Shown here: one piece after another, positions 46,449 through 57,464 of the stretch
How positions within the stretch are numbered: the stretch's first letter is position 1
How the letters are laid out: each line of letters begins with the position of its first letter
From: Anadara kagoshimensis
Lineage: Eukaryota > Mollusca > Bivalvia > Arcoida > Arcidae
Assembly (NCBI GenBank): GCA_021292105.1
Contig: CM037869.1
Coordinates: forward strand, 9,830,704 to 9,894,703
DNA length: 64,000 bases
Direction: 5' to 3'
Made by a program: the position numbers and the translations under genes
The notes under the pieces: generated by a model
Databases searched by the model: none
Told to the model about the DNA's origin: nothing
Seen by the model: the letters and a program-made list of their open reading frames with translations, nothing else

Positions 46449-47597
46449 ATGGCCGTAAAGTTATCCGAGGAGGAAATTAAAGCGATGGAGGAATATTTCG
46501 CGAAAATAGGAGCAAAACCTAAGGTAGTTTCATATAAGGATTTTACTAATTGGATGAGGGATATATCTGGAATTACGGAGGAAACTAAAGGAGAATCGCT
46601 ACCTGAAGCAAAACCAAAAACTCATCATTATGCAGCCAGTGTTCATCATTTCCCAAAGTTATCACTGTTTTCTGGAAACGACGAAAAGAGAGAGGTACCA
46701 TTTATAATATGGAAGCATGAAGTGGAATGTATAACAAACGAAGGACATTCACATCAGACAATAGCACAGGCTATACGTAGTTCGTTACGTGGAGAGGCAC
46801 TTCGTGTTCACACAAGATTAGGACCAGCACCAACGGTCAAGCAAGTACTAGAAAAGTTTGAGAGTCTGTATGGCATTGTCGACGCTCCTGAAACAACGAA
46901 GGCAAAATTTTACAGCGCGTCACAACGAGAGGATGAGGATGTAACATCATGGAGTTCTAGACTTGAAGATCTATATGCTCAGACACCGGAATATAATACA
47001 GCATCGGTTAATCAAGTTAATGCTGATTTATGCAATATATTTTATAGAGGATTACGGAGCTCGTTGAGGGACATCACCGGCCATATTTACGACAAAATTA
47101 AAGATTTTGATAAATTACGTGTAGCAATACGACAAGTGGAAAATGACAAAAAGGAAAGGAAATCTCTGGAGAAAGGAAATTTGAAACCGTTACCAGCGAA
47201 ATCAGCTACGGAAACATCAGCAAAACAAAACAGTGAATTCGATCAATTAAAGGGTTTAGTAGAACAACTCGCGCTGGATGTAAAATCAATTAAGGATGGT
47301 AATACAACGCAAAGTTTTCAGATGACTACAACCAGAAATCAACAGAGCGGTAACAACACTTATACTAATAGGCCATTTACACCAAGACAACATTATGGAC
47401 CAAGACCACAACAGTACAGACCACGATTTCAATACACAGGAAATGCATCGAATAACAACGAATCTTTACCAACATGTTACCGATGTGGACAAGTAGGACA
47501 TATAAAGGTTGGTTGCCGTGTAAGGATGGATCATTCAAGACAATATTTAAACGACAACAGGCCTGCGCCGCGGGGCAGACGCCAGGCCCATCATTGA
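46449..47597 (+). CDS. gag: Retrotransposon gag
   Basis: 382 aa capsid-type protein that packages the element RNA. The only firm motif is a zinc knuckle of CX2CX4HX4C type at residues 343-356 (CYRCGQVGHIKVGC), preceded by a Gln/Asn/Arg-rich linker typical of nucleocapsid. The capsid region has no motif I can name but reads through without stops. The ATG follows a leader ending TTTTTCAACA. The last 124 nt overlap pol in the -1 frame. Confidence 0.9.
   Translation: MAVKLSEEEIKAMEEYFAKIGAKPKVVSYKDFTNWMRDISGITEETKGESLPEAKPKTHHYAASVHHFPKLSLFSGNDEKREVPFIIWKHEVECITNEGHSHQTIAQAIRSSLRGEALRVHTRLGPAPTVKQVLEKFESLYGIVDAPETTKAKFYSASQREDEDVTSWSSRLEDLYAQTPEYNTASVNQVNADLCNIFYRGLRSSLRDITGHIYDKIKDFDKLRVAIRQVENDKKERKSLEKGNLKPLPAKSATETSAKQNSEFDQLKGLVEQLALDVKSIKDGNTTQSFQMTTTRNQQSGNNTYTNRPFTPRQHYGPRPQQYRPRFQYTGNASNNNESLPTCYRCGQVGHIKVGCRVRMDHSRQYLNDNRPAPRGRRQAHH
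47546..47588 (+). promoter_or_regulatory. -1 ribosomal frameshift signal
   Basis: Heptamer TTTAAAC (47546-47552) sits with TTA AAC exactly in the gag frame, the canonical X XXY YYZ arrangement. After a 7-nt spacer, GGCCTG (47560-47565) can pair with CAGGCC (47583-47588), with extra C-G pairs inside. The loop GGGGC could pair with GCCCT just downstream to form an H-type pseudoknot. Shifting -1 here enters the pol frame. Confidence 0.8.
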
Positions 47598-50500
47598 GCC
47601 GCCCTAGTAATAACACCAACATCGAATATAGTTTAGTAGGAACTCCAAATGAGTTAACAATATCGATGGATGGAAATAAAACGACTGCGTTGATAGATAC
47701 CGGATCAACAGTTTCAACAGTTAGTCGAGAATATTATGATCAGTATCTACATCATTTGGAAATTAAACCTTTAACAACAGTTTTAAACATTGAATGCGCT
47801 GATGGAAATCTTTTACCGTATGAAGGTTATATCGAAACAACGATTAAGGTCACTGGAATAAACAAGGATGGACAAATTTCAACAGGATTATTTCTAATTG
47901 TACCAAAAAGCAGATATAACAGTAAAGTACCCGTGCTATTGGGAACAAATTTATTATCCGTTTTACTGGAAAGGACAAAACATCGATATGGTTTTAACTA
48001 TTTACAACAAGCTGATCTTCACACACCAATTTACTTAGCATTCAGGTCAATGACATTAAGAGACAAGGAGTTAGAACGACAAGGAAATTGTTTAGCAGTT
48101 ATAAAGAGTGCAGAATCACGACCAGTAAGCATTAGACCGAACAAAGAAGTGGTTATTAAAGGTTATTTGGACAAGAAGTTAATGTACCCAGATGTGTGTG
48201 CTATGGTATCACCAACAAAACATTCAAATATTCCAGATGATATAGACATTGGACCAGCATTACTTCCATATAGCTACTCTTCAAAAGGCATCGTAAATAT
48301 TCGGTTATCGAACATTTCAACACGCACAGTAACGTTACAGCCGAGATCACTACTTTGTGAATTACAGCCTGTCAGTATTGAGAATGTTGCTACAACGGAT
48401 CAGCAAGTGAATAATGAGGAACTCAATAAAGTCAACATCTGCACAGAAAATTTATCAGGACAACAACAAGATAGAATTTGGAAGTTATTAAGAAAACATC
48501 AAAATATTTTCAGCACAGGAGATACAGATATTGGTCACATCACAGGAGTCAAGCATAGAATAGATCTTTCTGATGAAGTTCCATTTAAACAACGCACTCG
48601 ACGCATTGCACCTTCTATGATGGATGAAGTCCGAAACCATCTACATCAACTTTTAGCAGCAGGAGTTATCACCAAATCACACTCTCCATGGTCATCCAAT
48701 GTTGTGTTATGTCGTAAGAAAGATGGAACACTCAGAATGTGCGTTGATTATAGACAGCTTAATGCCAGAACCATCAAAGATGCTTATGCACTTCCAAGAA
48801 TAGATGAAATTTTAGATAATTTAGCTGGGAATAAGTATTTTTCTGTCATGGATATGAAATCTGGTTACCATCAAGTCGACATTTTGGAGGAACATAAACA
48901 ACGAACTGCTTTCACTGTTGGACCTTTAGGTTTTTACCAGTATGAACGGCTTCCATTTGGACTTGCAAATTCACCGGCTACTTACCAAAGATTAATGGAG
49001 GAATGCCTTGGCGATTATCACACAAAAATCTGTTATATATATTTAGATGATGTGATTATATTTTCAAAATCTTTCGACGAACATCTGATAAATTTGGAAA
49101 AGGTATTGACGCGATTACAACAATCAGGCATCAAGTTATCAGCAAAGAAATGTAATTTTTTACAACATCGTGTGAAATACGTCGGCCATATTGTTTCGGA
49201 AGAAGGAATTGAACCGGATCCTGATAAAATCGATAAGGTATTAAACTGGCCAGTTCCAAAAACACCCGAGGACGTTCGCAAATTTCTTGGCTTCGTTGGA
49301 TACTATCGGAGGTTTATAAAAGATTTTGCTCGAATTGCAAAGCCTCTCAACGAACTTATGCCTACAACATCTCCTAAAAAGCACAAAAAGAAAACAGATA
49401 CACAAAAACCTTGGATTTGGGAGCAACAACAAATCACGGCATATCAAACTTTAAAGGAAAAATTAACAACACCTCCAATTTTAGGATTTCCAAACTTTAA
49501 CAAACCTTTTGAACTACACACAGATGCATCATCGATTGGACTTGGAGCAATATTATATCAAGAGGACAATGGAATTAAACGAGTCATCGCATACGCAAGT
49601 CGAGGTGTTACAAAAGCAGAGAAACGATATCCCACACACAAATTGGAATTCCTTGCATTGAAATGGGCCGTTTGCGAAAAGTTTAAGGATTATTTGGCAG
49701 GACAAACTTTTGTGGTGAAAACAGACAACAACCCATTGACATATGTATTGACATCAGCGAAACTGGATGCTACTTCACAACGTTGGATTGCAGCTTTAGC
49801 ATCATTTGAATTTTCTATCGTCTACAGACCAGGCCAAAATAACGCAGATGCAGATGGAATGTCAAGACATCCACTTTTAGAAGATGACGCTGATACAACA
49901 ACTATATCTTATGACACCATTAAGGCTTTATGTAATTCGGCAGCCGTTACACCATCGTACATTGAAAGCATCTCATTGTCACATAACGTCGCAGATACAA
50001 TTCTACTTAAGGATAACCAACAGCAATATGACATTAGATTAGAACAACAAAACGACAATATACTAAAATGGTGGATTCCGTATTTCAACAGTAACACCTT
50101 GCCTTTGAAAAGTCAGATACCGTACTCACCTATTCACAGCATGATATGGAAGAATTTTGAGAAATTTAGAATAGAAGATGGAATTATATTTAGAAACATC
50201 ACAGTTGATGAACAGTCAAAGGAACAAGTTGTCGTACCGAGGTCAATGATACCAACAGTTCTAACAATGCTTCACAACAACATGGGACATCTAGGGAGAG
50301 AGAAGACGTTGTCAACAATACAAGATCGTTTTTATTGGTATGGAATGTGTAATGATGTGGAAAATTGGATTAAGTCATGCGATCGTTGTATAAGGAGAAA
50401 GACACCAGGAAAGCCATGCACAACTCTAGTCAGCATACACACTTATCAGCCGCTTGAACTTGTATGTATGGATTTTCTTTCACTGGAAACATCAAAAGGA

Positions 50501-50785
50501 GGTCACAGTAACATCTTGGTGATCACAGACCATTTTACTCGTTATGCCGTTGCAATTCCGACAAGAAACCAGCTAGCAAGAACAACAGCTGAAGCATTTT
50601 TCCACAATTTTGTAGTTCACTACGGGTTGCCAAAAAGAATCCATACCGATCAAGGAGCTAACTTCGAGGGAAAACTGATGAAGGAATTATGTAGCTTAAT
50701 AGGGATAGAAAAATCGCATACAACACCTTATCATCCCAAGGCAACGGACTTTGTGAAAGATTTAACCGCACTCTATTGGAAATGA
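47552..50785 (+). CDS. pol: Retrotransposon pol (PR-RT-RH-IN, frameshifted in IN)
   Basis: Read in the -1 frame from the slip site; the open frame itself extends back to 47474. Domains in order: aspartic protease with ALIDTGSTVS near 47690; reverse transcriptase with CVDYRQLN, LPFGLANSPATYQ and the catalytic YLDDVIIFS near 49040; RNase H with HTDASSIGLGAILYQ near 49515 and TDNNPLTYV; integrase with the HHCC zinc finger (about 50272-50390), MDFLSLE and HTDQGANFEG acidic residues. A net one-base deletion at about 50740 shifts the frame and stops at 50785. It falls just before the place where the third catalytic residue, glutamate, is expected. Confidence 0.93.
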   Translation, partial: RQQACAAGQTPGPSLSRPSNNTNIEYSLVGTPNELTISMDGNKTTALIDTGSTVSTVSREYYDQYLHHLEIKPLTTVLNIECADGNLLPYEGYIETTIKVTGINKDGQISTGLFLIVPKSRYNSKVPVLLGTNLLSVLLERTKHRYGFNYLQQADLHTPIYLAFRSMTLRDKELERQGNCLAVIKSAESRPVSIRPNKEVVIKGYLDKKLMYPDVCAMVSPTKHSNIPDDIDIGPALLPYSYSSKGIVNIRLSNISTRTVTLQPRSLLCELQPVSIENVATTDQQVNNEELNKVNICTENLSGQQQDRIWKLLRKHQNIFSTGDTDIGHITGVKHRIDLSDEVPFKQRTRRIAPSMMDEVRNHLHQLLAAGVITKSHSPWSSNVVLCRKKDGTLRMCVDYRQLNARTIKDAYALPRIDEILDNLAGNKYFSVMDMKSGYHQVDILEEHKQRTAFTVGPLGFYQYERLPFGLANSPATYQRLMEECLGDYHTKICYIYLDDVIIFSKSFDEHLINLEKVLTRLQQSGIKLSAKKCNFLQHRVKYVGHIVSEEGIEPDPDKIDKVLNWPVPKTPEDVRKFLGFVGYYRRFIKDFARIAKPLNELMPTTSPKKHKKKTDTQKPWIWEQQQITAYQTLKEKLTTPPILGFPNFNKPFELHTDASSIGLGAILYQEDNGIKRVIAYASRGVTKAEKRYPTHKLEFLALKWAVCEKFKDYLAGQTFVVKTDNNPLTYVLTSAKLDATSQRWIAALASFEFSIVYRPGQNNADADGMSRHPLLEDDADTTTISYDTIKALCNSAAVTPSYIESISLSHNVADTILLKDNQQQYDIRLEQQNDNILKWWIPYFNSNTLPLKSQIPYSPIHSMIWKNFEKFRIEDGIIFRNITVDEQSKEQVVVPRSMIPTVLTMLHNNMGHLGREKTLSTIQDRFYWYGMCNDVENWIKSCDRCIRRKTPGKPCTTLVSIHTYQPLELVCMDFLSLETSKGGHSNILVITDHFTRYAVAIPTRNQLARTTAEAFFHNFVVHYGLPKRIHTDQGANFEGKLMKELCSLIGIEKSHTTPYHPKATDFVKDLTALYWK

Positions 50786-51846
50786 TGGGTACACTTAAAG
50801 ATAAACAGAAACAAGACTGGAAATCTTACGTCAGTTCTCTTGTCCATGCGTATAATTCAACGAAACAAGATTCCACAGGCTATTCTCCTTATTATTTGAT
50901 GTTTGGAAGGAATCCCAGATTGCCTATTGACCTCGCATTTGGAATAGAGTTTAGAAACAAAAAGGAGCCATTACATGTTTATGTGAAAAAGCTAAAGGAA
51001 AATCTTCAGACAGCTTATGATATTGCAGCTAAGAGTTCAGAAAAAGCAAAGATCAAACAGAAAGAAGGATACGATTCAAGAGTTAGACGAGTAATTTTAA
51101 GTGTTGGAGATAGAGTATTAGTGAAACGTCTAGTATTTGAAGGAAGACACAAGCTAGCTGACAGATGGGAGGAGGACCCGTATGTTGTAGTTGGACAACC
51201 AAATGAAAACATCCCTGTATTTGAGATAAAGAAAGAATCAGGAGAGGGAAGGAAGAGGATTTTACACAGAAACTTATTGTTACCAATAAGTCATATCGCA
51301 GAGGAAACAAGGCCGGTACCGAGACCCAGAAAAAGGAGACAAGAGAAAGCAGATGAGGAAAAGGATAAGATAGAAAAGAAGATAGAACAGCAAAGAATGG
51401 AAAGTGATATCAATACTACAACGAGTACTGATATAGAGGATGATGTGGATCAGGAGGTGGATACAATTGAAGTTGTTGAATATTTTGAAGATGCTCCGGA
51501 GCAACAACAAGTTAGACATGAAGATGAAGAAGAGGATAGTACTAGTATACAGGATACAGAGGAAGTTAGAGAGGAAATACAGGATACAGAGGAAGTTAGA
51601 GAGGAAATACAGGATACAGAGGAAGATAGAGAGGAAACAGCAGTTACAGAAGGTCTTAGACGGTCTTCGAGAAACAAGAGGGAACCAGTATGGTTAAAAG
51701 ATTACGTCACATTGGGTTGTCAAGTAGTAGACTGGAAAGAAAGAGCATTGTTTTTACAACAGTTAGCTTCGTCATCAAACATTACAGAAGAGGAAAGAAC
51801 TAAAATAACAGCTGCAATGATTCAAATCATTACGAAACCACCGTGA
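50776..51846 (+). pseudogene. pol: Integrase C-terminal half, displaced by frameshift
   Basis: This continues the integrase in another frame. It has the core's YNSTKQDSTGYSPYYLMFGR segment, then a GDRVLVK...KLADRWEEDPYVV...LHRNLLLP block typical of the integrase C-terminal (GPY/F-like) domain. An acidic tail follows with three 30-nt tandem repeats (51549-51640, IQDTEEVREE type) and a closing RRSSRNKREPVWLKDYV motif seen in many LTR elements. It has no proper start of its own. Confidence 0.85.
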
Positions 51847-51929
51847 TTTACCAGATTATACATTACCCACTGGATTTGATTAGATTTTATCAGTTGTATA
51901 TATTTTGTTGTCGAGGACGACATTCTCTC

Positions 51930-51942
51930 GGGCGGGGGAGAA
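51930..51942 (+). other. Polypurine tract
   Basis: GGGCGGGGGAGAA immediately precedes the right LTR, the usual place for plus-strand priming. One C interrupts the run. Confidence 0.7.
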
Positions 51943-53091
51943 TGTGGCAGGGTCAATATTTTATAGTTTTGTTCATTGGTTTAATTTATTATGCTTCAGT
52001 TGTACATATACACGTACATCATATTGCGTCTTTACCCTTACAATATATATTCTGCTTAACCTTACCCTTAAATTCTTTCTAGCCTCGCTTTCACTTTGGC
52101 GCGTTTTTCTATTGTTCAACAGAGACTAATTTTGGACCATTGACTGAGAATGGCGTTACATAGAGAGAGAGAAAATATTTAATACTAGTAAGTTTATACT
52201 AATTCTAATTGTTTCTAAAACTTTTTAAAATATTTCCCTCTGTTGTATTTGTGTTCCGCGCATACGCGTAGGTGATATTTTTGATCTATATTTGCTAAAA
52301 ATGCCATTCTAAAATACTTTGTTTATATTTGAAATATGTCATATCGGGATCCCGTGTTATATATATAATACATCTTGCGTATTGTAATACTTACCTATGT
52401 ATATCGTGAACACCGCTATATAAGTATGCGTGTTTACGGTCAGATATTTATTATTGTCATTCTTTTATATTTTAGTAATCTGATAGTCATGAATATATGT
52501 TGATGTGTTGAAGTGTTGAATGGTACATACATAGCTTAATACCACATATTGGTAATAACCTTTTATTATTATTATTTTGCTATCAATGTGGTCATACTAT
52601 AATATAACCCGTTTGTTTACTTCAATATACATGCACGCCTTTGTGCGCACCATTTCAGTTATGACTATTTATAGTCTGTGTGCGTATTGTTAGCACAGCA
52701 TCTATAATTTCTTGCTTATGTTTTATCCCGCTATAACTCGTATCTCGATAATATATATTTTATGTAGGTTATTTATTTATTGAGACTAAGTTGTATAGGG
52801 CTTATCTCCCCTGAATTAAATATATGGTTGAAATACATTGTCAAATTATAAATCTGTGTAATTATGTTTGGAAATATTCAAAGTACACTTATGATAGAAT
52901 TTATAGTAATTTTCTAAATGAAAGGGTAATATTGTTTTATTTAAAATGTTGTAAATAATAATGTAATATGAATTTATGTACTGTTATACCTTTTGTTATT
53001 GCAGAGTTTTTTATGAATATATATAAAGAATAAATGCTGCAATTGTGAACTACGGAGGTGTACTAGTTTTCATTGACACCAACCCCGTTAA
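51943..53091 (+). repeat. Right LTR of the Ty3/gypsy element
   Basis: 1149 bp, same ends as the left LTR. Indels include two bases missing after TTGCTTATG and single-base differences near 52160, 52530, 52885 and 52900. The terminus could be one base shorter depending on how the target duplication is read. Confidence 0.93.
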
Positions 53092-53401
53092 ACGTGTACA
53101 ATTATTCCAGTCTAAAATGTCCATACAACCATTCCTTTACCGTAAGATTTCCTTGACTTAAATTTAGCAAATTTTAGTAATCATTCATAGAACAAGAAAT
53201 AAAACTTGACAAACAAAATTAGAACTAATTTGGAATGACCTTGATGTGATTAAAACACATTTAGTTTCTGATTAGCTTGAAAATTAACAAAATTATTTGG
53301 ATTTCAAGTTTTCCAAGGGGAATCTTTATTAAGAAATGATTGTGAAACCAGGACATGGTAAAAAGAAAACAACAAGCCCACAGTTAGAATACTATATATA
53401 G

Positions 53402-53407
53402 TTTATT
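53402..53407 (-). terminator. Polyadenylation signal of the TNF-like gene
   Basis: AATAAA on the minus strand, four bases after the TGA. It is the first hexamer downstream and leaves about 290 bp before the retrotransposon's right LTR. Confidence 0.5.
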
Positions 53408-53410
53408 TGA

Positions 53411-53820
53411 TCATGAAATCTTATATACACCAAAAACTGTTGATTTTGAACTATTGTATAAAATACTGTCAATATTTGTCACATGAATAGAAATAAGGTC
53501 ATCTGTTTGAAGTTTGTAAGAATTCACAAAGAAAAATGTTTCAAATGAATTCAATTTCTGGGAAGACACTTTCAATGTTTGGTTAAACAACACATTCCAG
53601 TCACGTGTTCTCTGAAGATGACACGTCACAGAGATTTCTTTGGAATCTATAATATCTTTTATTTTATAAGTTAACGAAATATACACAGAATAAAACCCGT
53701 CATTATTTATTTTAACTGCATTTTCTCTAAATTCTGCGGATCTGTTTGTGTTACCGTAAACATTCTTCAGATTTGATCTATTTTCTGATGGTTTCCACTT
53801 TATAAAACCATAGCCCTTTC
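53411..53820 (-). CDS. TNF-like ligand exon 3 (TNF homology domain)
   Basis: The single exon carries the whole receptor-binding domain and stop, as is common for the last exon of TNF ligands. The acceptor is TTTTGTAG. An AATAAA (53402-53407, minus strand) begins only four bases after the stop, so the 3' UTR would be very short. Confidence 0.75.
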
Positions 53821-55854
53821 CTACAAAATATAAACAACTTTTTAAAAAAAATCATATTATTGACAATGTGCTTTCAATCCCTAAAGGGAAATTCATCTGA
53901 GCAGATTTTTTTAAATTTTAGACAGACAAAAATCAATATACATGTAACTTTATGAAACATTGGTTACGCCAGGAAAGAGCAATTCCTGGCTAAGTCAGCA
54001 AACATTGGCAGCGTCAGCAAACATAGGCTAAGACAAGGCAATTATTGGGTAAGTCAACAAACGTTGGCAGCGTCAGCAAACAGGCTAAGACAGGGCAATT
54101 GTTGGGTAAGTCAACAAACATTGGCAGCGTCAGCTAACATAGGCTAAGACAAGGCAATTATTGGGTAAGTCAACAAACGTTGGCAGCGTCAGCAAACAGG
54201 CTAAGACAGGGCAATTGTTGGGTAAGTCAACAAACATAGGCTAAGACAGGGCAATTGTTGGGTAAGTCAACAAACGTTAGCTACGCCAACAAAATTATTG
54301 TATTTGTATTTAAACTTGGGCTCTTCACCAAAAAGGATCATTGCCAAGTATAAAGAATAGAACTTGTATGACAAATCATTGTGCAAGAATGTTTGTCAGT
54401 TCGCTCACAAACACAGGGGCCAGATTCATTGGGAAATTAAAAAAATATATACGTTATATATAAAAAGAGTATATCATGGGTATTTCTTTTAAAATCACAA
54501 TGACACTGAACCCTGAGCTTACGAAAAAAATGTTTTTCCTTCCGTTACCATACCCATTGAAACTGATAAAAGGAAGTAGAGCCATCTTAAATGACGTTAT
54601 ATGCCATTACGCTGCCACCAAAACATTCCTCTAAACCGGCTCTGCTAGTGTACAGTAACCATCAATTGTATTGGCAAACATAAATGACATGCACGATTGA
54701 CCTTACATAAGGAAGATTAATATAGAATTATTTATCCAATTGCAATACTTAGGCTGTGTTAAGATTCCTAGTCAATGCATACGCAATATAAGTATTTACT
54801 TATTAAAAACCATGTTTTCCATCATTTACTTGTTTGACCCATACATTTCTTGTATACTTGTTTAACTTAAAGGTCAAGCGGACGGATCAATGTTGTTTGC
54901 CTATAAATACGTAAATTAGATGCCGTATTACTCACTGGTTTCGGTATAGTCCATATACAGGCTAACTCCCTTTATTAGACGCTCAGATTGTTCGTTATTG
55001 TTTGATATGTATCTTCTGTATTCGTCACTCATCTGTTTAAATAGATAACGTATAGGAACATAAAAATATATCAAAATATAAATTACTATAGTGGTGTATT
55101 TCTGACATCAATTACGACTCTGTCATATACCATTCTGTGATCTTCACACTCAAGAAAATATTATAGTCAAACCTGTCTATAAAGGCCACCAAACAGAACC
55201 AGTAAAAGTGACCTTTATGGGCAGGTGGCCTTTATATACAGGTTCAAATAATATGAATAAAGAGCAATTGGGATACAACATTACCGGACTTTATAAGCAG
55301 GTGTCCCTTATCGAGATGGGCTTTAAGGCAAGTTGGACTGTACGTTTTGCCGGAGTAGTGGTATAACTGGAACAAAATTTACCAGTTTCGTTTCTAATGA
55401 GAAAGTTTCGGGATTGTTAACAACTGTTTCTAGAGAAAATACAGATTTATTTCATTTCTGGGCATAACTTTTGGAAAATTATTATTAAATAATTTGCAAC
55501 TAATTTATGAATGAAACTCACCTGGTTAATAAGAAAATCCAAAGAGTCTGAGTGTTTGTTTTTTGTTGAAGGCAATATTAACGGACCAGTTGTCGATACA
55601 AGGTCACTGTTATCAGTTGTAGATGTATTAAACGTCAATGGTTTTATATTGATATGTAAATGTCCACTCAAAAACATATACAGAAGTCCAGCTAAAACTA
55701 AATTCACCATCAACGATATCAGAAATACCAACGTCACCAATAGTGTACATCCAGCACTCTTCGCACGTGTAATATATGATACACGTGTTGATATGGGTAT
55801 CAATAATGTTGTATTAATATTTTGTGGTTCTAAGTTCAGATGTTGGCGATCCAT
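53411..55854 (-). CDS. TNF-superfamily ligand, type II membrane protein (three exons)
   Basis: Three exons (55522-55854, 54936-55032, 53411-53820) join in phase to 840 nt, 279 aa plus stop. The short cytoplasmic N terminus is followed by one hydrophobic segment (about residues 36-62, CTLLVTLVFLISLMVNLVLA) and no cleaved signal peptide, giving type II topology. The last about 136 residues look like a TNF homology domain: YGFIKW near the first strand, then KINNDGFYSVYISLTY, which resembles the DGLYFVYSQV-type strand of the family, and a C-terminal FGVYKIS like the final FFGxFK strand. Such ligands form trimers that signal through death-domain or TRAF-linked receptors. No specific orthologue is assigned. 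A C1q-domain protein was considered but fits the C terminus less well. Confidence 0.75.
53960..54290. repeat. Minisatellite in intron 2 of the TNF-like gene
   Basis: Units of about 40-60 bp built from GGCTAAGACAGGGCAATT, GTTGGGTAAGTCAACAAAC and TTGGCAGCGTCAGCAAACA recur about five times. A longer 120-bp period alternates ATTATTGGG and TTGTTGGG variants. Confidence 0.85.
54936..55032 (-). CDS. TNF-like ligand exon 2
   Basis: 32 codons plus one base, MSDEYRRYISNNNEQSERLI onward, a stalk segment. Acceptor TAAACAG, donor GTGAGT. The phase fits exons 1 and 3. Confidence 0.7.
55162..55342. mobile_element. MITE with TAnAGTCAAACCTG ends, copy 2
   Basis: TATAGTCAAACCTGTCTATA at left and AAGTTGGACTGTA at right. 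The internal TTTATATACAGGTTCAAATAATA block matches copy 1 in inverted sense. Lies just upstream of exon 2 of the TNF-like gene. Confidence 0.6.
55522..55854 (-). CDS. TNF-like ligand exon 1
   Basis: 111 codons holding the cytoplasmic tail, the transmembrane helix and a Ser/Thr-rich stalk. The start ATG is the first after an in-frame upstream stop. The donor is GTGAGT at 55521. Confidence 0.75.
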
Positions 55855-56334
55855 ATCCAGGATAATTTATCACAGCGTATCAGTAAATTACAATAACCCT
55901 CGTCTGTCTTCAATCTATCATTTATTCTGATGATTGGAATTTTTTATGGGTTTTAATAAAGTTTCATGAATTCCATTTATATATCTATTTCTAAAAATAA
56001 ATTATGTATGACCTATTTAAATATTTTTAGAAATAAAACAAAAACCCTTGAAAGTTGATGACATTTACTATAATTAGTAATTTACATCCCTGTGTTTATT
56101 ACTCACATCCTAGAAATGTTGATGATATAAATATACAACCACTCTGAACGCTAAGTCGGCAATTTCCACAAATTGTGTTTACGCAATTTTTGTAACCTTT
56201 CGCTGTTTGGAAATTTGGGATTATTTTTTGACAAGTGTCCGAGGGCCGAAAAAGACACCCATCTTTATACCCATAGTAGAACATCATGGAAAGGGATCCC
56301 CACTAACAATTTAAGCAGTCAGCATTTAGAAATA

Positions 56335-56535
56335 AGTCACCTTAGGAAGAGACATTGAAAACCGAAGCCCTGTGTCACGGAAATCGCGACATGTAAGAGA
56401 ACCCTCCCTGCACTTTGCCCTAAGCGCACTGCAAAGGTCAAATTTTTTGTCACTTCACTTATAACTGGTGATGTCGCGATATAAGTGCATAATTCTTGAC
56501 TGGGACGTAAAACCCATTTCAACCAATCAACTGCT
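56335..56535 (+). repeat. SINE copy upstream of the TNF-like gene
   Basis: Co-linear with 42110-42330: GAAGAGACATTGAAAACCGAAGCCC, CTTTGCCCTAAGCGCACTGC, CGATATAAGTGCATAATTCTTG, tail AACCAATCAACT. Confidence 0.65.
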
Positions 56536-56539
56536 AAAT

Positions 56540-57407
56540 TGGTTTAGTTGGATTTTCACAATATGATAATAAACTTTTAGAAAGAAGAAGAACCAATCAA
56601 AGATTAATAATTAATTTTACAAAATGTTAAACAATTTAGCCTCGCAATAACGTGTAAAACAGCCCTTAATCACAATTTATTTGTGCCCCGTATTACTAAG
56701 AGATTGGAATGAATTTTCAGAAGAAATAAAAAAAGTTCATTAATTAGCAGTTTTTAAATAACATAGATAATGCCAAAAGAAAATGTCTTCTTACTTCATG
56801 ATTAATTGTGATTCCAGAAACGGTCAATATTTTTATTCACGTTTATGTTTAGAATGCAGTTTAGTGGAATATCATTTATAATTTAAAAGTCTAGTCCCAG
56901 ATCCATTTTGTGTATGTGGTCAAGTGGAAGTTGCAGCACATTTTCCTTTATACTGTCGCAACTTCAGCTATGTGCATACTGTATCCTTCAAGTTACGTTT
57001 TATGTGTTGATAAACTGTTGTTTGGATTAATATATTATAATTAGATCATTTGAAAATTTAGATTATTACATTATATTTAGATCAAAACAAAATAATATTA
57101 GTTACAGTTCAAAGATTTATTTTACAACATCAACGATTTAAATGTACCTTCTTCTTGTCAGTATAAAATAGTCAAATTAAACTAAATAAGTTGTTTCCTA
57201 TTCCTGGTTTTCAGTGGTGTCAATGATCAATAATATTACTCACACCGTACAATAAGAAAACTTTCGCAGTTTTGATCTTCTAAACTATATCACGGCAAGA
57301 TATTTCCACGGTTCCCACTGAAGGGAAAGCCTACCAGGAAATTAAGAAATTTTCGCTGAGAAGATACATGTATATTCGCGATACAAGAGTCTGACACCGT
57401 GAAAACC

Positions 57408-57464
<57 letters not shown>

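Larger units (their letters stand above)
43665..53091 (+). mobile_element. Full-length Ty3/gypsy LTR retrotransposon
   Basis: A 9.4-kb element with near-identical LTRs and a target-site duplication (ACGTG on both sides, possibly AACGTG). It has a primer-binding-site-like TGGAGCCCCC two bases after the left LTR and a purine tract before the right LTR. Gene order is gag, protease, reverse transcriptase, RNase H, integrase; integrase after RNase H is the Ty3/gypsy order. The LTRs differ at nine places (four substitutions, five indels), so insertion was recent. No envelope reading frame is present. One frameshift in the integrase makes this copy non-autonomous as read. Confidence 0.95.

Noticed and set aside
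51847-53091. Envelope gene in the LTR element
   Set aside because: Only about 100 bp separates the pol terminus from the right LTR and no transmembrane frame is present.
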